Shown here one piece after another: positions 24,790 through 33,607 of a DNA stretch of 64,000 nucleotides (its first letter is position 1; each line of letters begins with the position of its first letter). The notes under the pieces are model-generated. The model searched no databases. It was not told the origin of the DNA and was given only the letters and a program-made list of their open reading frames with translations. Where the stretch lies: positions 372,001-436,000 of the forward strand of contig JBGAQH010000001.1 in the NCBI GenBank assembly GCA_044220875.1, written 5' to 3'. Source of the DNA: JAEUIT01 sp044220875 (lineage in GTDB: Bacteria > Planctomycetota > Phycisphaerae > Phycisphaerales > SM1A02). A program made the position numbers and the translations under genes.

Positions 24790-25646
24790 GGCCGGGTCCC
24801 CTTGGACGGAGCAGCGGGTGCGGACTTCGATGGGGCGGCGCGGGCCGTTCGGGAACGCTCCGCTTCAGTGGCTGAACGATCGGTCACCGTCGGGGCGTCA
24901 TCGGCTGCGGCCGCTCGGGTCATCGGTTCCGCATCGCCAACGGAATGGCCCAGCAGGCTCGCCCTCAAGCGTGCAACCAGCCGTCGGATACGGCTGTCGA
25001 TGGCCTTGGGCGCCTGGCCAAGGTGATGCGCCATCTGCTGCAGCGTGAGGCCGCGACCGAATCGCAGCGAAAGTAGACTTCGATCCTCCGCGGCGAGACC
25101 GGCCAACTCATGTTCGAGATCGCGAAGTCGTGCGTCGTCGACCTCTCGCTCGAGGGAGGAATGAGCAAGGTCGCGATGGTGACGCGAGCGTTCGCTTCGC
25201 AATCGGTCAATGGCAGCGGACAAGACCACGCGCCGCAGCCAGGAGTCAAGCGACTCCATTCGCTCGACACGATCGAGCGACTCTGCCACGCGAATCATGG
25301 TGTCGTGGACGCAGTCGAGCGCGAAGCTCTCGTCACGGCGGGTTCGCTCGCGGGCGATCGCCACGATGAAGTCGAACTTCGCCTCGTAAAGCTCGCCGAG
25401 TGCCTCGCGTGACCCCCTGGCGATCGCAGAGCTCACCCGCCGTGCCCACGCATCGGCACTCTCGCCCAGGTCCGCGGACTGCGCGGCCTCACCGCTCGCC
25501 GCCAATCGTGGCGCCGTTGGAGCGATGGGGCTGCGAAGCGGTTCGCGGGTGATTCGCACGAATCGATGCCGTGAGCGACCGTGGAAAGGGCTCGATATGA
25601 GCACGATCCGCGGAAATCGGGAGGAGTGTTGGACGGTGGGAGTCAC
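24786..25646 (-). CDS. ECF-type RNA polymerase sigma factor
   Basis: The 286-residue protein contains sigma region 2 (about residues 78-150: YEAKFDFIVAIARERTRRDE, then CVHDTMIRVAESLDRV and WLRRVVLSAAIDRLRSERSR) and sigma region 4 (about 180-228: LSLRFGRGLTLQQMAHHLGQ, then IDSRIRRLVARLRASL with the helix-turn-helix). A 65-residue N-terminal and a 50-residue Ala/Ser/Thr-rich C-terminal tail are unusual for an ECF factor. The ATG at 25646 overlaps the stop of the upstream STN-domain gene (ATGA) and its own stop overlaps the next gene, giving a coupled three-gene operon. This suggests envelope signalling (inference). Confidence 0.82.
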   Translation of the reverse strand: MTPTVQHSSRFPRIVLISSPFHGRSRHRFVRITREPLRSPIAPTAPRLAASGEAAQSADLGESADAWARRVSSAIARGSREALGELYEAKFDFIVAIARERTRRDESFALDCVHDTMIRVAESLDRVERMESLDSWLRRVVLSAAIDRLRSERSRHHRDLAHSSLEREVDDARLRDLEHELAGLAAEDRSLLSLRFGRGLTLQQMAHHLGQAPKAIDSRIRRLVARLRASLLGHSVGDAEPMTRAAAADDAPTVTDRSATEAERSRTARAAPSKSAPAAPSKGTRP

Positions 25647-26656
25647 TGCTTTGCCGGCGACGTGTCGGTTGGTGACTGCACCGGGCGCGGCTGGCCGGTG
25701 AACGCCCGAATGGTGTGAAGCACGAGCTCGAGGTCGTCGGGCGTCCCGTGGGCGATGAGCAAGCCCGTCGGCTCGTGAAGCTTGAGCTGGAAGTTCTCGC
25801 CGCTTCCGTGCATGGAGGAAGCGAGCTGAATGGCGTCCAGTAGCGCCTTGACGCGTTCTGGTTCGACCTTTTGGTGAACTGCGAGGTCGAAGACCTGAGT
25901 TTGAAGCGATGGGCCAGCGACGTGGGTCGTGGTTGGGTTGGCCAGGTCGATGACGAGCACTGGGTCCGCGTCAATGCCGATCGCCGCCGGATCGCCGGCG
26001 ACCATCGTGACGTTGAGCGCGACCGATCGCCCTTCCGAGTTGAATCGGAGCGATTGGAGGAGCATCACGGCCGCAGCTCCGGTGACGCGCTTCACCTTGA
26101 CCGTGGGCATTTTGAGCTTGGTGATGCTCGGGTCCCCGATCACGATGTTCTCGAACCGACTCGCCGCACGCACGGCGTCGAGGTAGTCGGCGACTGTTCC
26201 GCCGCCGAACTCCACGGAAATGGCTGAGGCTTCGTTGATGCGACGACGTTGCTCCTCCTTCTTCCGCTCGAGGTCCAGTTGATCGACCTCGGCGTCGCGC
26301 TTGGCTATCTCGCCCTCGCGGACTCGCTCCGCAGCGGCTGTCTCGAGTGCGGCGGCCTGTTCCAGAGCCTTGGCAACCTCAGAGTCCTGACCGGACACCA
26401 CCACCACTCCGCTGCGCTCGGATCCGATTGCGGTCACGTTCAGCGTCGCTTGCAGGATCGCCGCGACCTCGGCGGGGCTGGCAAAGCGGAGCGGAACCTG
26501 CTTGGAGGTGTACCCTGGGGTTGGTGCGGGGGTTGGCGCGGGGGTTGGCGCGGCTGCGGTAGCCGGGGGGGCACCAGCATGCGTCGCTGAAGTGAGCGGT
26601 ACTACGGCGAGGGCCGCGAGAAGGACGCAGCATCGAATCGTCAGTCGGAGGGGCAT
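25643..26656 (-). CDS. Exported protein with secretin/TonB short N-terminal (STN/N0-N1-like) domains
   Basis: The 337-residue protein has a signal peptide (about 1-27) followed by a short Ala/Pro/Thr repeat (PTPAPTPAPTPG) encoded by a 12-bp DNA repeat. Then come a domain like the N-domains of secretins (KQVPLRFASPAEVAAILQAT ... VVVVSGQDSEVAKALEQ), a charged helical linker (DAEVDQLDLERKKEEQRRR) and a second small STN-like domain (ISVEFGGGTVADYLDAVRAA). A final beta-alpha domain repeats the secretin pattern (LLIAHGTPDDLELVLHTIRA). No outer-membrane secretin channel domain is present, so it is probably a periplasmic sensor or scaffold. It heads the operon with the ECF sigma factor. GGAG lies about eight bases before the ATG. 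Confidence 0.62.
   Translation of the reverse strand: MPLRLTIRCCVLLAALAVVPLTSATHAGAPPATAAAPTPAPTPAPTPGYTSKQVPLRFASPAEVAAILQATLNVTAIGSERSGVVVVSGQDSEVAKALEQAAALETAAAERVREGEIAKRDAEVDQLDLERKKEEQRRRINEASAISVEFGGGTVADYLDAVRAASRFENIVIGDPSITKLKMPTVKVKRVTGAAAVMLLQSLRFNSEGRSVALNVTMVAGDPAAIGIDADPVLVIDLANPTTTHVAGPSLQTQVFDLAVHQKVEPERVKALLDAIQLASSMHGSGENFQLKLHEPTGLLIAHGTPDDLELVLHTIRAFTGQPRPVQSPTDTSPAKQ
26519..26554 (-). repeat. 12-bp tandem repeat (3 units) encoding Pro-Ala-Pro-Thr
   Basis: On the plus strand the unit GGTTGGCGCGGG is repeated three times with one or two changes (26519-26530, 26531-26542, 26543-26554). In the minus-strand gene it encodes PTPA repeats just after the signal peptide. Confidence 0.85.
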
Positions 26657-26835
26657 GGTGGATCTCCAGGCGTACGCCGGGCGAGGCGCCGCTGCATCAA
26701 GACGGAGTCAAGCCCGTCCGTTCGTCAGAAAAGTTGATGGATCGCGAGAAATTGGGCAACTGTCGGAGGCGGGGGCGCCACCGCGCTGGGCCTCTCGAGC
26801 GCTGCGCCCGCCGCGTGTGCGCAAGCGGCCACATC

Positions 26836-26844
26836 TGGTACAAC
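26836..26844 (+). promoter_or_regulatory. Possible extended -10 promoter of the FG-GAP gene
   Basis: TG-G-TACAAC at 26836-26844 has the extended -10 form, without a recognisable -35. Transcription would begin about 55 nt before the ATG at 26906. Confidence 0.3.
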
Positions 26845-26905
26845 CGAGGTCACCAACGGCGGCCGATGTTCGTACCGCCGACGGCTCACAGAGAGAGGAT
26901 TGAAC

Positions 26906-28840
26906 ATGCGCAATGAAGAGAGACGGATGGAATCGCTCCGCCGGTGGGCGATCGCATTGACCCTGATCGCGTCCGCGTCGACCGCGATGGCGGATGTCGT
27001 CGAGATCGCATCTCCAAGCCCCGTGAGCTTCGGGCAATTCGGGCTGAGCGTCTCGGGCATTCCCGACATCAATGGCGACGGGGCCGGCGACTTCATCGTC
27101 GGCGCTTGGGACGAAACCGGTGGCGCGGCCCAGTCGGGCCGGGTCCACGTCTACTCCGGCCGCACCGGGGCCCTGATTCGCTCCCACTCATCGCCGAACT
27201 CGGAATTCGGCGGCTCGTTCGGCGTGTCGGTCGCCGGCATCAGTGACATCAACGGCGACGGTCGCGGCGACTACATCGTCGGTGCGTATCAGGAAGACGG
27301 CCTCGGATTCACCGACTCGGGCCGCGTGTATGTCTACTCCGGCGCCAACGGGGCGCTCATTCGCACGCACACGATGCCCGGCGCGAAGAATTTTGGCCGC
27401 TTCGGCTTCAGCGTCGACGGTGTCCCCGATCTCACCGGCGACAACAAGCCCGAGTACATCGTCGGTGCGACCGGCGCCGGCACGGACGGCGGGGTCTTCA
27501 TCTACAACGGCGCCTCGGGCGCCCTCATCCGTTCGCATCTGGCCCCGGCGACCGCCGCGGGCGGCGAGTTCGGCTGGTCGGTGAGCGGCGTTCCGGACGT
27601 CGATGGCGATGGCGACGGCGACTACGCCGTCGGCGCGCCGTTCTCGGATCCCGGCGCGAGCCCCTTCGACGCCGGTCGCGCGTACGTCTACTCCGGAAAC
27701 GCCGGAACGCTTCTCCACGAGTTGGCCTCGCCGAACGAGGAAAGTTCGGGACAGTTCGGCGTGTGCGTGAAGGGCATCAAGGACACGGGCGGCAATGGTC
27801 TTGGCGACGTGGTTGTCGGCGCATGGCTCGAGAGCGCTGCTGGCCTCTCGGACGCGGGTCGTGCATACGTCTTCTCCGGCACCTTCGGAACGCTGAATTC
27901 GCAGCTCCAGTCACCCACGCCCGAGTCGGGCGGAAACTTCGGTTTTTCGGCGGCTGGCGTGGGCGATCGCGACGGCGACGGCTACGTCGAGTTCATGATC
28001 GGCGCCCCCGGCGACGGTGGCGGTGCGTCGAGCTCTCCGGGTCGGGCGTATGTCTTCAAGGGCTCGGATAGCTCGCTCTTCGACACGCTGCAGTCGCCGT
28101 ATGCGACTTCGGGCAACCGTGAGTTCGGCTATTCCGTCGCGTCGGTTCCGGATGTCACGGGCGATGGGCTCGCCGACTACATCATCGGAGCCGACGAGGA
28201 CGAGGGAGCGTCGGGCCTGCCGAATGAGGGACGTGCGTACCTGATTCGGGATGTCCCCAACGACTCCTGCGGTCTTCTGTTCGGAGCGACGCCTTCACTG
28301 CAGTCCGGCTTCAACTTCTTCACCAACATCGGCGCCACCGGTGGCGGAAGCGGCGCCGGTTGCGTGGGTGACACCTTCACCGACGACGTCTGGTTTGAGT
28401 ACGTCGCAACCTGCGATGGACAGCTGACGCTCTCCACGTGCTCGTTCACCGACTTCGACACCAAGCTTGCCGTCTACGAGGGATGCGGATTCTCGCAGCC
28501 ATTCTTCTTCTGCAATCTTGCCACGCTCCTGGCGTGCGACGACGACGGCTGCGGCGTCTTCGCCGGCGGTTCGAAGGTGACGATCAACGTCACGCTCGGC
28601 CAGTGCTATCGCGTCCGCCTAGGCGGATTCAACGGCGCTCAGGGCACGGGATTCGTTCTGGTCCAGTGCTCGCGGGCCTGTGCCGGCGACCTGAACAACA
28701 GCGGTGTGGTCGATGCCGCCGACCTTGCGATCCTCCTCGGCGCATGGGGATCGTCGACGCTTGGACCGGACATCAACAGTGACGGCACTGTCGACGCCTC
28801 GGACTTGGCGCTTCTGCTCGGCAACTGGGGTCCCTGCTGA
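26906..28840 (+). CDS. Secreted FG-GAP beta-propeller protein with C-terminal dockerin repeats
   Basis: The 644-residue protein has a signal peptide ending SASTAMA and seven FG-GAP/integrin-alpha repeats of about 61 residues. Each combines an FG(x)SV motif with a calcium loop such as DINGDGAGDFIVGA or DVDGDGDGDYAVGA, so a seven-bladed propeller is expected. A cysteine-rich beta domain follows (about 450-590, DVWFEYVATCDGQLTLSTC, resembling pre-peptidase C-terminal domains). The end carries two dockerin-type calcium loops (DLNNSGVVDAADLAILLGAW and DINSDGTVDASDLALLLGNW). The protein should be extracellular or surface-attached; its partner cohesin is not visible. ATG 26906 is chosen because GAGAGAGGA (26891-26899) ends six bases upstream; an in-frame TTG at 26900 is unlikely. 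Confidence 0.88.
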   Translation: MRNEERRMESLRRWAIALTLIASASTAMADVVEIASPSPVSFGQFGLSVSGIPDINGDGAGDFIVGAWDETGGAAQSGRVHVYSGRTGALIRSHSSPNSEFGGSFGVSVAGISDINGDGRGDYIVGAYQEDGLGFTDSGRVYVYSGANGALIRTHTMPGAKNFGRFGFSVDGVPDLTGDNKPEYIVGATGAGTDGGVFIYNGASGALIRSHLAPATAAGGEFGWSVSGVPDVDGDGDGDYAVGAPFSDPGASPFDAGRAYVYSGNAGTLLHELASPNEESSGQFGVCVKGIKDTGGNGLGDVVVGAWLESAAGLSDAGRAYVFSGTFGTLNSQLQSPTPESGGNFGFSAAGVGDRDGDGYVEFMIGAPGDGGGASSSPGRAYVFKGSDSSLFDTLQSPYATSGNREFGYSVASVPDVTGDGLADYIIGADEDEGASGLPNEGRAYLIRDVPNDSCGLLFGATPSLQSGFNFFTNIGATGGGSGAGCVGDTFTDDVWFEYVATCDGQLTLSTCSFTDFDTKLAVYEGCGFSQPFFFCNLATLLACDDDGCGVFAGGSKVTINVTLGQCYRVRLGGFNGAQGTGFVLVQCSRACAGDLNNSGVVDAADLAILLGAWGSSTLGPDINSDGTVDASDLALLLGNWGPC

Positions 28841-28872
28841 CCTTCGGCGAAGCAGCGTGATGTCGATTCATG

Positions 28873-28904
28873 CCCGGGCGGAGCGAGTGCTCCGCCCGGG
28901 TTTT
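28873..28904 (+). terminator. Rho-independent terminator of the FG-GAP gene
   Basis: CCCGGGCGGAGC (28873-28884) and GCTCCGCCCGGG (28889-28900) form a perfect 12-bp stem with loop GAGT, followed by TTTT. Confidence 0.9.
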
Positions 28905-29115
28905 CCTTGGGCGGCGCCGGTGCGGCGACGACCGCCCGTCGTGTGCGATGTCCGGGGATTCGTGAAGCCATGATGGTGTTTCGTCCGTGAGCGGGCAGCC
29001 GTCGGCGACGCCTTCGAACGGCGCCGTCACAGCACTGTTCCAAGACGGAATCAACATGACCGTTTCGTCGCCGAAGTTGGAACTTTGCGGAAGTTCGCTG
29101 GCATCCGACGGCCAA

Positions 29116-31716
29116 TCACCATCCCATGACCGGAAGCGTGTCGCGTTCCTCGGCGGGAAAGAGGCGCCGAAGCGTCTGGATGCAGAGCTCGAGCTCGGCA
29201 ACGCGGCGGGCCTCCAGCCACTCGTAATGCTGTTCGAGCGGCGGATCGGAATTCGCTCCAGCCAGGCCCGGAGTCAGATCGCACTGGAGCGAGAGTCGGG
29301 CGATCTCGGCGACCAGCGCCCGATCGCGGGAACGGAATGCATCCGCCGCTCGGTCGAAACGGGCGAGCGGCTGTTCCGTCGGGGTCGAGCGTGCCGTCAT
29401 CCGTCGCCGATAGGCGTCGAGCAGGGCGTCGTGGCGGGCGGTGGTGCGGCTGACGTCGGGGTCGCATTGCATGCCGTACGCGAGTTCGATCGCGTCGCAT
29501 GCGTCGCGCGGCAATGCCTCGCGCAGGTCAGCCAGGATCCGACGCTCCAGGGTGATCTTCGCCGCGGCCGCAGCCTCGAGGGAAGCGGTGTGCTTGGCCC
29601 GCTCGGCCTCGACGTACCGCTGGTACGCGGCGCGGGCATCCTCGTCATCGTTCTCCTGGAAACTGCGTTCGTCCTCCCCTTCGAGCGCTTGCCATCGGAG
29701 AACGGTTCGCAGCTCCGTCGCCTCCATCACCGCATTCGCGCGGCGAAGCTCGTCGGAGAACGCCAGGACGCGACTCTCGGCGCGATCGCGAAGGGCGGCG
29801 GTTGGCGCACCGTCCTCGACGGCGGCGATCACGTTCACGTGCCGCCGCGCTATGCCAAACGGGAGACGGATCGTCATGGGGTCCGATCGATAGTTGGCGA
29901 CCCACGCCGCGATGCCCAGCTCCTGACGGAGGCGCCAGGCCTCAACCGCCTGGTGGTCGCGCTCGTCGACGACGGCACGGAGGCTGTCGAAGAACTCGGA
30001 CTCGAACGCCCGCAGCTCGCGCGTCGTCGTCTCGATGTCGTGAAGAAGCTCCGGTTCGAGCGTCCGCTGATCCGCCGTGGCGTCGGCAAGGGAGCCGAAT
30101 CGAGCCTCGCAGGATTCCGCCTTCGCCGCGAGCCATTCCGTCCTCCGTTCACGCAACGAAGCGAGCAGTGACGCGACGATGGCCCGCTGGTCGTCGTTCA
30201 TGCCAACCCGATCGCCGAAGTGCTCGGCATCCACTTCCAACGGCGCCGGCTGGGACCAGGCGAAGAGGGAATCGTCGGACTGTTCCCACGCCTCGGGCGT
30301 CGGAGGAGCCGATTCGGGCTCTCCGCGAACTCCGTCGAGACCGGCCCAGAGGTCGGACCAAACTTCGCTCCACGCACTCCAGCTCTCGGCGGTCCAGCCG
30401 CCGCGCGCCGGAGGCTTCGACGTGGCCGTCCCGACGAATGGCAGCATCGGGTGGTCGGCGCCTTCGACGTCGGCGAGCGACTCACGGTCGACCTTGGAGG
30501 CCCGTGCCCAGATCGACAGCACGGCTTCGCGCGCCGCGCTTCCCGCTTCGAGTCGCTCGGCGATCAGCGCCGCACAGCGCTCGATCTCCGTCTCGCGGCG
30601 GGCGAGGGTCGCGCTCCACTCATCGTCGTCCGCTCCCTGCAGTCGATCAAGCTCCTCGTCAAGCACTGCGCGATCGTGTGCCCTCTCGAGAAGGCGGGCG
30701 ACGAATTGGTCGTCTCGTCGGCGCCATTCCGTCAGTGCCTGCCGCAGCTCCGGCACCGCGTCCGGCGGGGCCTTCGCCAGGGCCGCGTAGATTCCGCGGA
30801 GAAATGGCACCGGCGCTCGAGACTCCGGAAGGCGCCAGCGAAGAAGCGCCGCCGCGACCGACCGGCGCCCGCCGAGGGTGAGCGAAGGCAATGCGGCGCC
30901 GACCTCGGCCTCCGCCTTCGTCGCGTCGTCGAATTCGAACCGGAGACTCTCATGGCGAAACCCCGCCTCCATGCGGGTGTACGCGCGCCAGAATCGATCG
31001 AGTGACTCGTCCTCCGTCGCTCCGTTGACCACCGTCGCCACGGGTCGCGGAATGGTCCGGCGCTGTCGCTCCCATTCCACCTGGAGCCGAGCTTCCGCGT
31101 CCGCCCGCGAGCGGCGGAGGGCCAGGGAGGCGTCCTCGATCCGATCGGTGAGCGAGCGCACCGCAGCGGTGTCGGCCGGAGCCAGGCGGAGCGCGCGCAG
31201 CGCGCCGAGGAGTCGCAGCGTCGAGCGCGAGGGGCTGATCGAGTATCGCTGTCGGCTTGACGACGCCAACGCGGAGACCACGCGAAATCGCTCGGCATCC
31301 GCATGGCCCGAGGCCAGAAGCGCCTGCACGACCGCGTCGACGAACTCCTGGCCGATCAGCAGGGCGACGTCGCTGCGGTGCTGGGCGCGGCGCATCCTGT
31401 GCAGGTCGCGCTCGAGTGGCGGCATCGCCTGCGGATCGCCCGTGTCGTCCTCGAACGGTTCCGGGGCGAGCTCGGCGTAGCGCGGTCCGAAGACGGTGCT
31501 GTCGATGCGGTCGAGATACCCCCGATAGGCGGCGGCGATCGCTTCCCATGTCGCGTCGTCGATCGGTTCGTGGCGGCGCAACGCGAGGGCCACGGCGTCG
31601 ATCGAGAGCGGCTCCGCGATGCTGAAGTCATCCCGCTGTTGGGCCGCGACGCGATCGACCGCACACGCGAACGCGAGCACGACGGCAAGGGCAAACGCTA
31701 TCGATCGGCGAAGCAC
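29116..31716 (-). CDS. Large exported protein of unknown function, Arg/Glu/Ala-rich and mainly helical
   Basis: The roughly 866-residue protein starts with a signal peptide (MLRRSIAFALAVVLAFACAV ... AAQ). The rest is hydrophilic, strongly helical and full of Arg, Glu, Asp and Ala, with coiled-coil-like stretches such as LERRILADLREALPRDACD and RRMTARSTPTEQPLARFDRA. No enzyme motif or known domain is recognisable. The GTG at 31716 is chosen because the signal peptide begins there; the frame is open upstream to 32331, but that part is the antisense of the acetyltransferase gene. It ends close to the FG-GAP gene on the opposite strand. Its length and secretion suggest a structural or scaffold role (inference only). 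Confidence 0.65.
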   Translation of the reverse strand: MLRRSIAFALAVVLAFACAVDRVAAQQRDDFSIAEPLSIDAVALALRRHEPIDDATWEAIAAAYRGYLDRIDSTVFGPRYAELAPEPFEDDTGDPQAMPPLERDLHRMRRAQHRSDVALLIGQEFVDAVVQALLASGHADAERFRVVSALASSSRQRYSISPSRSTLRLLGALRALRLAPADTAAVRSLTDRIEDASLALRRSRADAEARLQVEWERQRRTIPRPVATVVNGATEDESLDRFWRAYTRMEAGFRHESLRFEFDDATKAEAEVGAALPSLTLGGRRSVAAALLRWRLPESRAPVPFLRGIYAALAKAPPDAVPELRQALTEWRRRDDQFVARLLERAHDRAVLDEELDRLQGADDDEWSATLARRETEIERCAALIAERLEAGSAAREAVLSIWARASKVDRESLADVEGADHPMLPFVGTATSKPPARGGWTAESWSAWSEVWSDLWAGLDGVRGEPESAPPTPEAWEQSDDSLFAWSQPAPLEVDAEHFGDRVGMNDDQRAIVASLLASLRERRTEWLAAKAESCEARFGSLADATADQRTLEPELLHDIETTTRELRAFESEFFDSLRAVVDERDHQAVEAWRLRQELGIAAWVANYRSDPMTIRLPFGIARRHVNVIAAVEDGAPTAALRDRAESRVLAFSDELRRANAVMEATELRTVLRWQALEGEDERSFQENDDEDARAAYQRYVEAERAKHTASLEAAAAAKITLERRILADLREALPRDACDAIELAYGMQCDPDVSRTTARHDALLDAYRRRMTARSTPTEQPLARFDRAADAFRSRDRALVAEIARLSLQCDLTPGLAGANSDPPLEQHYEWLEARRVAELELCIQTLRRLFPAEERDTLPVMGW

Positions 31717-31805
31717 GGGAGTCGCTCGGGCGGGGCCACTGTCGCCGTGCCGACGATGCGACGCAAGCGCCGATTTCCGTTTCGATCGATTCCGCCCGTG
31801 TCCCG

Positions 31806-32399
31806 CTACCGGCCCTTCTGGTCGGCGGGGAGGTCCTCGGGCATGTCGGCCAGTCGGCCCGTGAAGACGGGTCCGTCGAGCATCGCGTTGTGCCGCCGCC
31901 GATCCTCGGGGTCGGGGAATCGCTCGCCGATCTTCCGCGCCGGGACGCCGGCGTGAATCTCGTAGGCGGGCACGCTCTTGGTGACGACGGCACCCGCCGC
32001 AACGATTGCACCCCGGCCGACGGTGACGCCGGACATGACGATCGCGCCGAAACCGATCCAGGCGTCGTCCTCGATGATTGTCTTCGCGAGCGAGGGACGC
32101 CCCGCGAAGATGATCGGGGTCCCCGGTGCGTTGAGGATGTGGTCGGAGCCGACGATCGCGACGTTGGGCGCGAGCATGACGTAGCGTCCGAGCTCGACGC
32201 CAGCGCCGACGATGCAGCCGACGTTGACGAAGCTGTATTCCTTGGCGACGAGATCGCTCGCCGCCCGCGCGCCGCTCACCATGTAGAAGGTGGGGTGCAC
32301 GCGCTTGAGGCCGTAGCGGAGCCGTCGCCACGCCATCATGCGGCCGCGGAGGAAATAGAAGAGCGAACCGCGCCCGAGCATGCGTCGCACGAACTTCAT
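31806..32399 (-). CDS. Hexapeptide-repeat (left-handed beta-helix) acetyltransferase
   Basis: The 197-residue protein has the hexapeptide repeats of the LbH family: ILNAPGTPIIF, then IEDDAWIGFGAIVMSGVTVG, RGAIVAAGAVVTKSVPAYEI and HAGVPARKIG. The final motif is typical of acyl-CoA-dependent O-acetyltransferases acting on sugars. The first 55 residues are basic and may contact the membrane or a polymeric acceptor. The ATG overlaps the glycosyltransferase stop (ATGA, 32396-32399), so it is the last gene of a four-gene operon with asnB, the ligase-like gene and the glycosyltransferase. It probably acetylates the surface polysaccharide. Confidence 0.85.
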   Translation of the reverse strand: MKFVRRMLGRGSLFYFLRGRMMAWRRLRYGLKRVHPTFYMVSGARAASDLVAKEYSFVNVGCIVGAGVELGRYVMLAPNVAIVGSDHILNAPGTPIIFAGRPSLAKTIIEDDAWIGFGAIVMSGVTVGRGAIVAAGAVVTKSVPAYEIHAGVPARKIGERFPDPEDRRRHNAMLDGPVFTGRLADMPEDLPADQKGR

Positions 32400-33607
32400 G
32401 GCTTGTTGCCCTCGCGCATCCAGAACAGGTCGTCGGCCGGCTCGCCGCGCACCGCGCGCTCGATCGCGCGGCGCTGCATCGCCGGGTTGTAGAAGCGGTC
32501 GACGGCGCGGTGGCACTCGGCGCGGGTTTCGGCCGTGACGCCGGGCGTCGCGAGCCAGGGGCGCATCGCGTCGGCCAGCGCCGCGACGTCGTTGCGCCGG
32601 AAGAGCGAACCGTTCTTTCCGGGGATGATCGCCTCCCACTCCGGCATCTGGTCGCTGGCGTCGTCGTGGGTGATGACCGGCGTGCCGAAGGCCATGCTCT
32701 GCATCGCGGTAAGGCCGACCTTGCCCGGGGCGACCGTCACGTTGGACGCCATCGTGTAGCGGGCGAGCTGTTCCTCGTCGTAGCAGGCGCCGGTGAAGTG
32801 GGCGGGCACGCCACGTTCCTTCGCGAGGCGCTCGAGGCTCTCGCGCTCGGCCCCGTCGCCGACGAGAAGGAGGACGACCGGAAGTCCCTCGGCGCGCAGG
32901 CGGGCGGCCGCCTCGATGAGAAGGTCAAGGCGTCGGATCGCGATGAGCCGAGTCGAGCACATTGCCACCGCGACATCCTCGCTGCCGAAGAGCTCGCGCC
33001 GGAGCGCCCGCTCGTCGTTGGGCGTGACCTTGGCCCGGGCGACGCGCTGCGCGTCATAGTCGAGGCTGTTGTAGATCACGTGCAGGCGCTCGGGCCTGAA
33101 GCCGGCTTCGATGCCATACTGCTTCGCGAGATGGCCGTAGAGCAGCAGGCCATTCGCAAGGCGATAGAACGTGTTTCGGAACGTGCCCTTCAGTCCGTTC
33201 GGCGGCGTGATCCAGCCGTGCGTCCAGAAGAAGACCCGCTTGCCGCGCAGCCGGGCGATGATCGCCGCGAGCCACGTCGCCGGCCAGTTCGCGTTGCCGA
33301 GCATGACGAGGGCGTCGAACTCGCTGCCGATCGCGAGGCCGACGACGCCGCTCTGCCACATGATGCTGCGTGCGATGCGCCGGCACGCGCCGACGCGGAA
33401 GGCAACGTCGTCCGGCGGGCGCCACGCGCGAATGTCCGATTCGTAGTCGCCCTCGTCGCCGACGAGCGTCCAGCCGCAGCGGCCGTTGCGGGCCAGCTCG
33501 ACCATCACCGCGGCGCGATAGTGGGCGAAGAAGTGGTAGACGATGGCGACGCTCGGGCGGCGCCGGGCGTTGGCGAGGGCTGCTGGCGATGCGGTGGCGC
33601 TCACCAT
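32396..33607 (-). CDS. Glycosyltransferase, GT4-like
   Basis: The 403-residue GT-B fold enzyme should transfer a sugar from a nucleotide-sugar to a lipid-linked glycan in the cytoplasm. The N-terminal half has VYHFFAHYRAAVMVELARNG and the later LHVIYNSLDYDAQRV. The C-terminal half has the donor-binding features: CSTRLIAIRRLDLLIEAAARL, VLLLVGDGAERESLERLA and an EX7E-like stretch near GKVGLTAMQSMAFGTPVITH. The ATG at 33607 overlaps the asnB stop (TGATG). The frame is open upstream to 34480 as antisense of asnB and is not coding there. The sugar specificity is unknown. Confidence 0.85.
   Translation of the reverse strand: MVSATASPAALANARRRPSVAIVYHFFAHYRAAVMVELARNGRCGWTLVGDEGDYESDIRAWRPPDDVAFRVGACRRIARSIMWQSGVVGLAIGSEFDALVMLGNANWPATWLAAIIARLRGKRVFFWTHGWITPPNGLKGTFRNTFYRLANGLLLYGHLAKQYGIEAGFRPERLHVIYNSLDYDAQRVARAKVTPNDERALRRELFGSEDVAVAMCSTRLIAIRRLDLLIEAAARLRAEGLPVVLLLVGDGAERESLERLAKERGVPAHFTGACYDEEQLARYTMASNVTVAPGKVGLTAMQSMAFGTPVITHDDASDQMPEWEAIIPGKNGSLFRRNDVAALADAMRPWLATPGVTAETRAECHRAVDRFYNPAMQRRAIERAVRGEPADDLFWMREGNKP

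Noticed and set aside
31717..32331. N-terminal extension of the large exported protein frame
   Set aside because: This stretch is antisense/out-of-frame to the acetyltransferase coding sequence; a signal peptide begins at the GTG at 31716.
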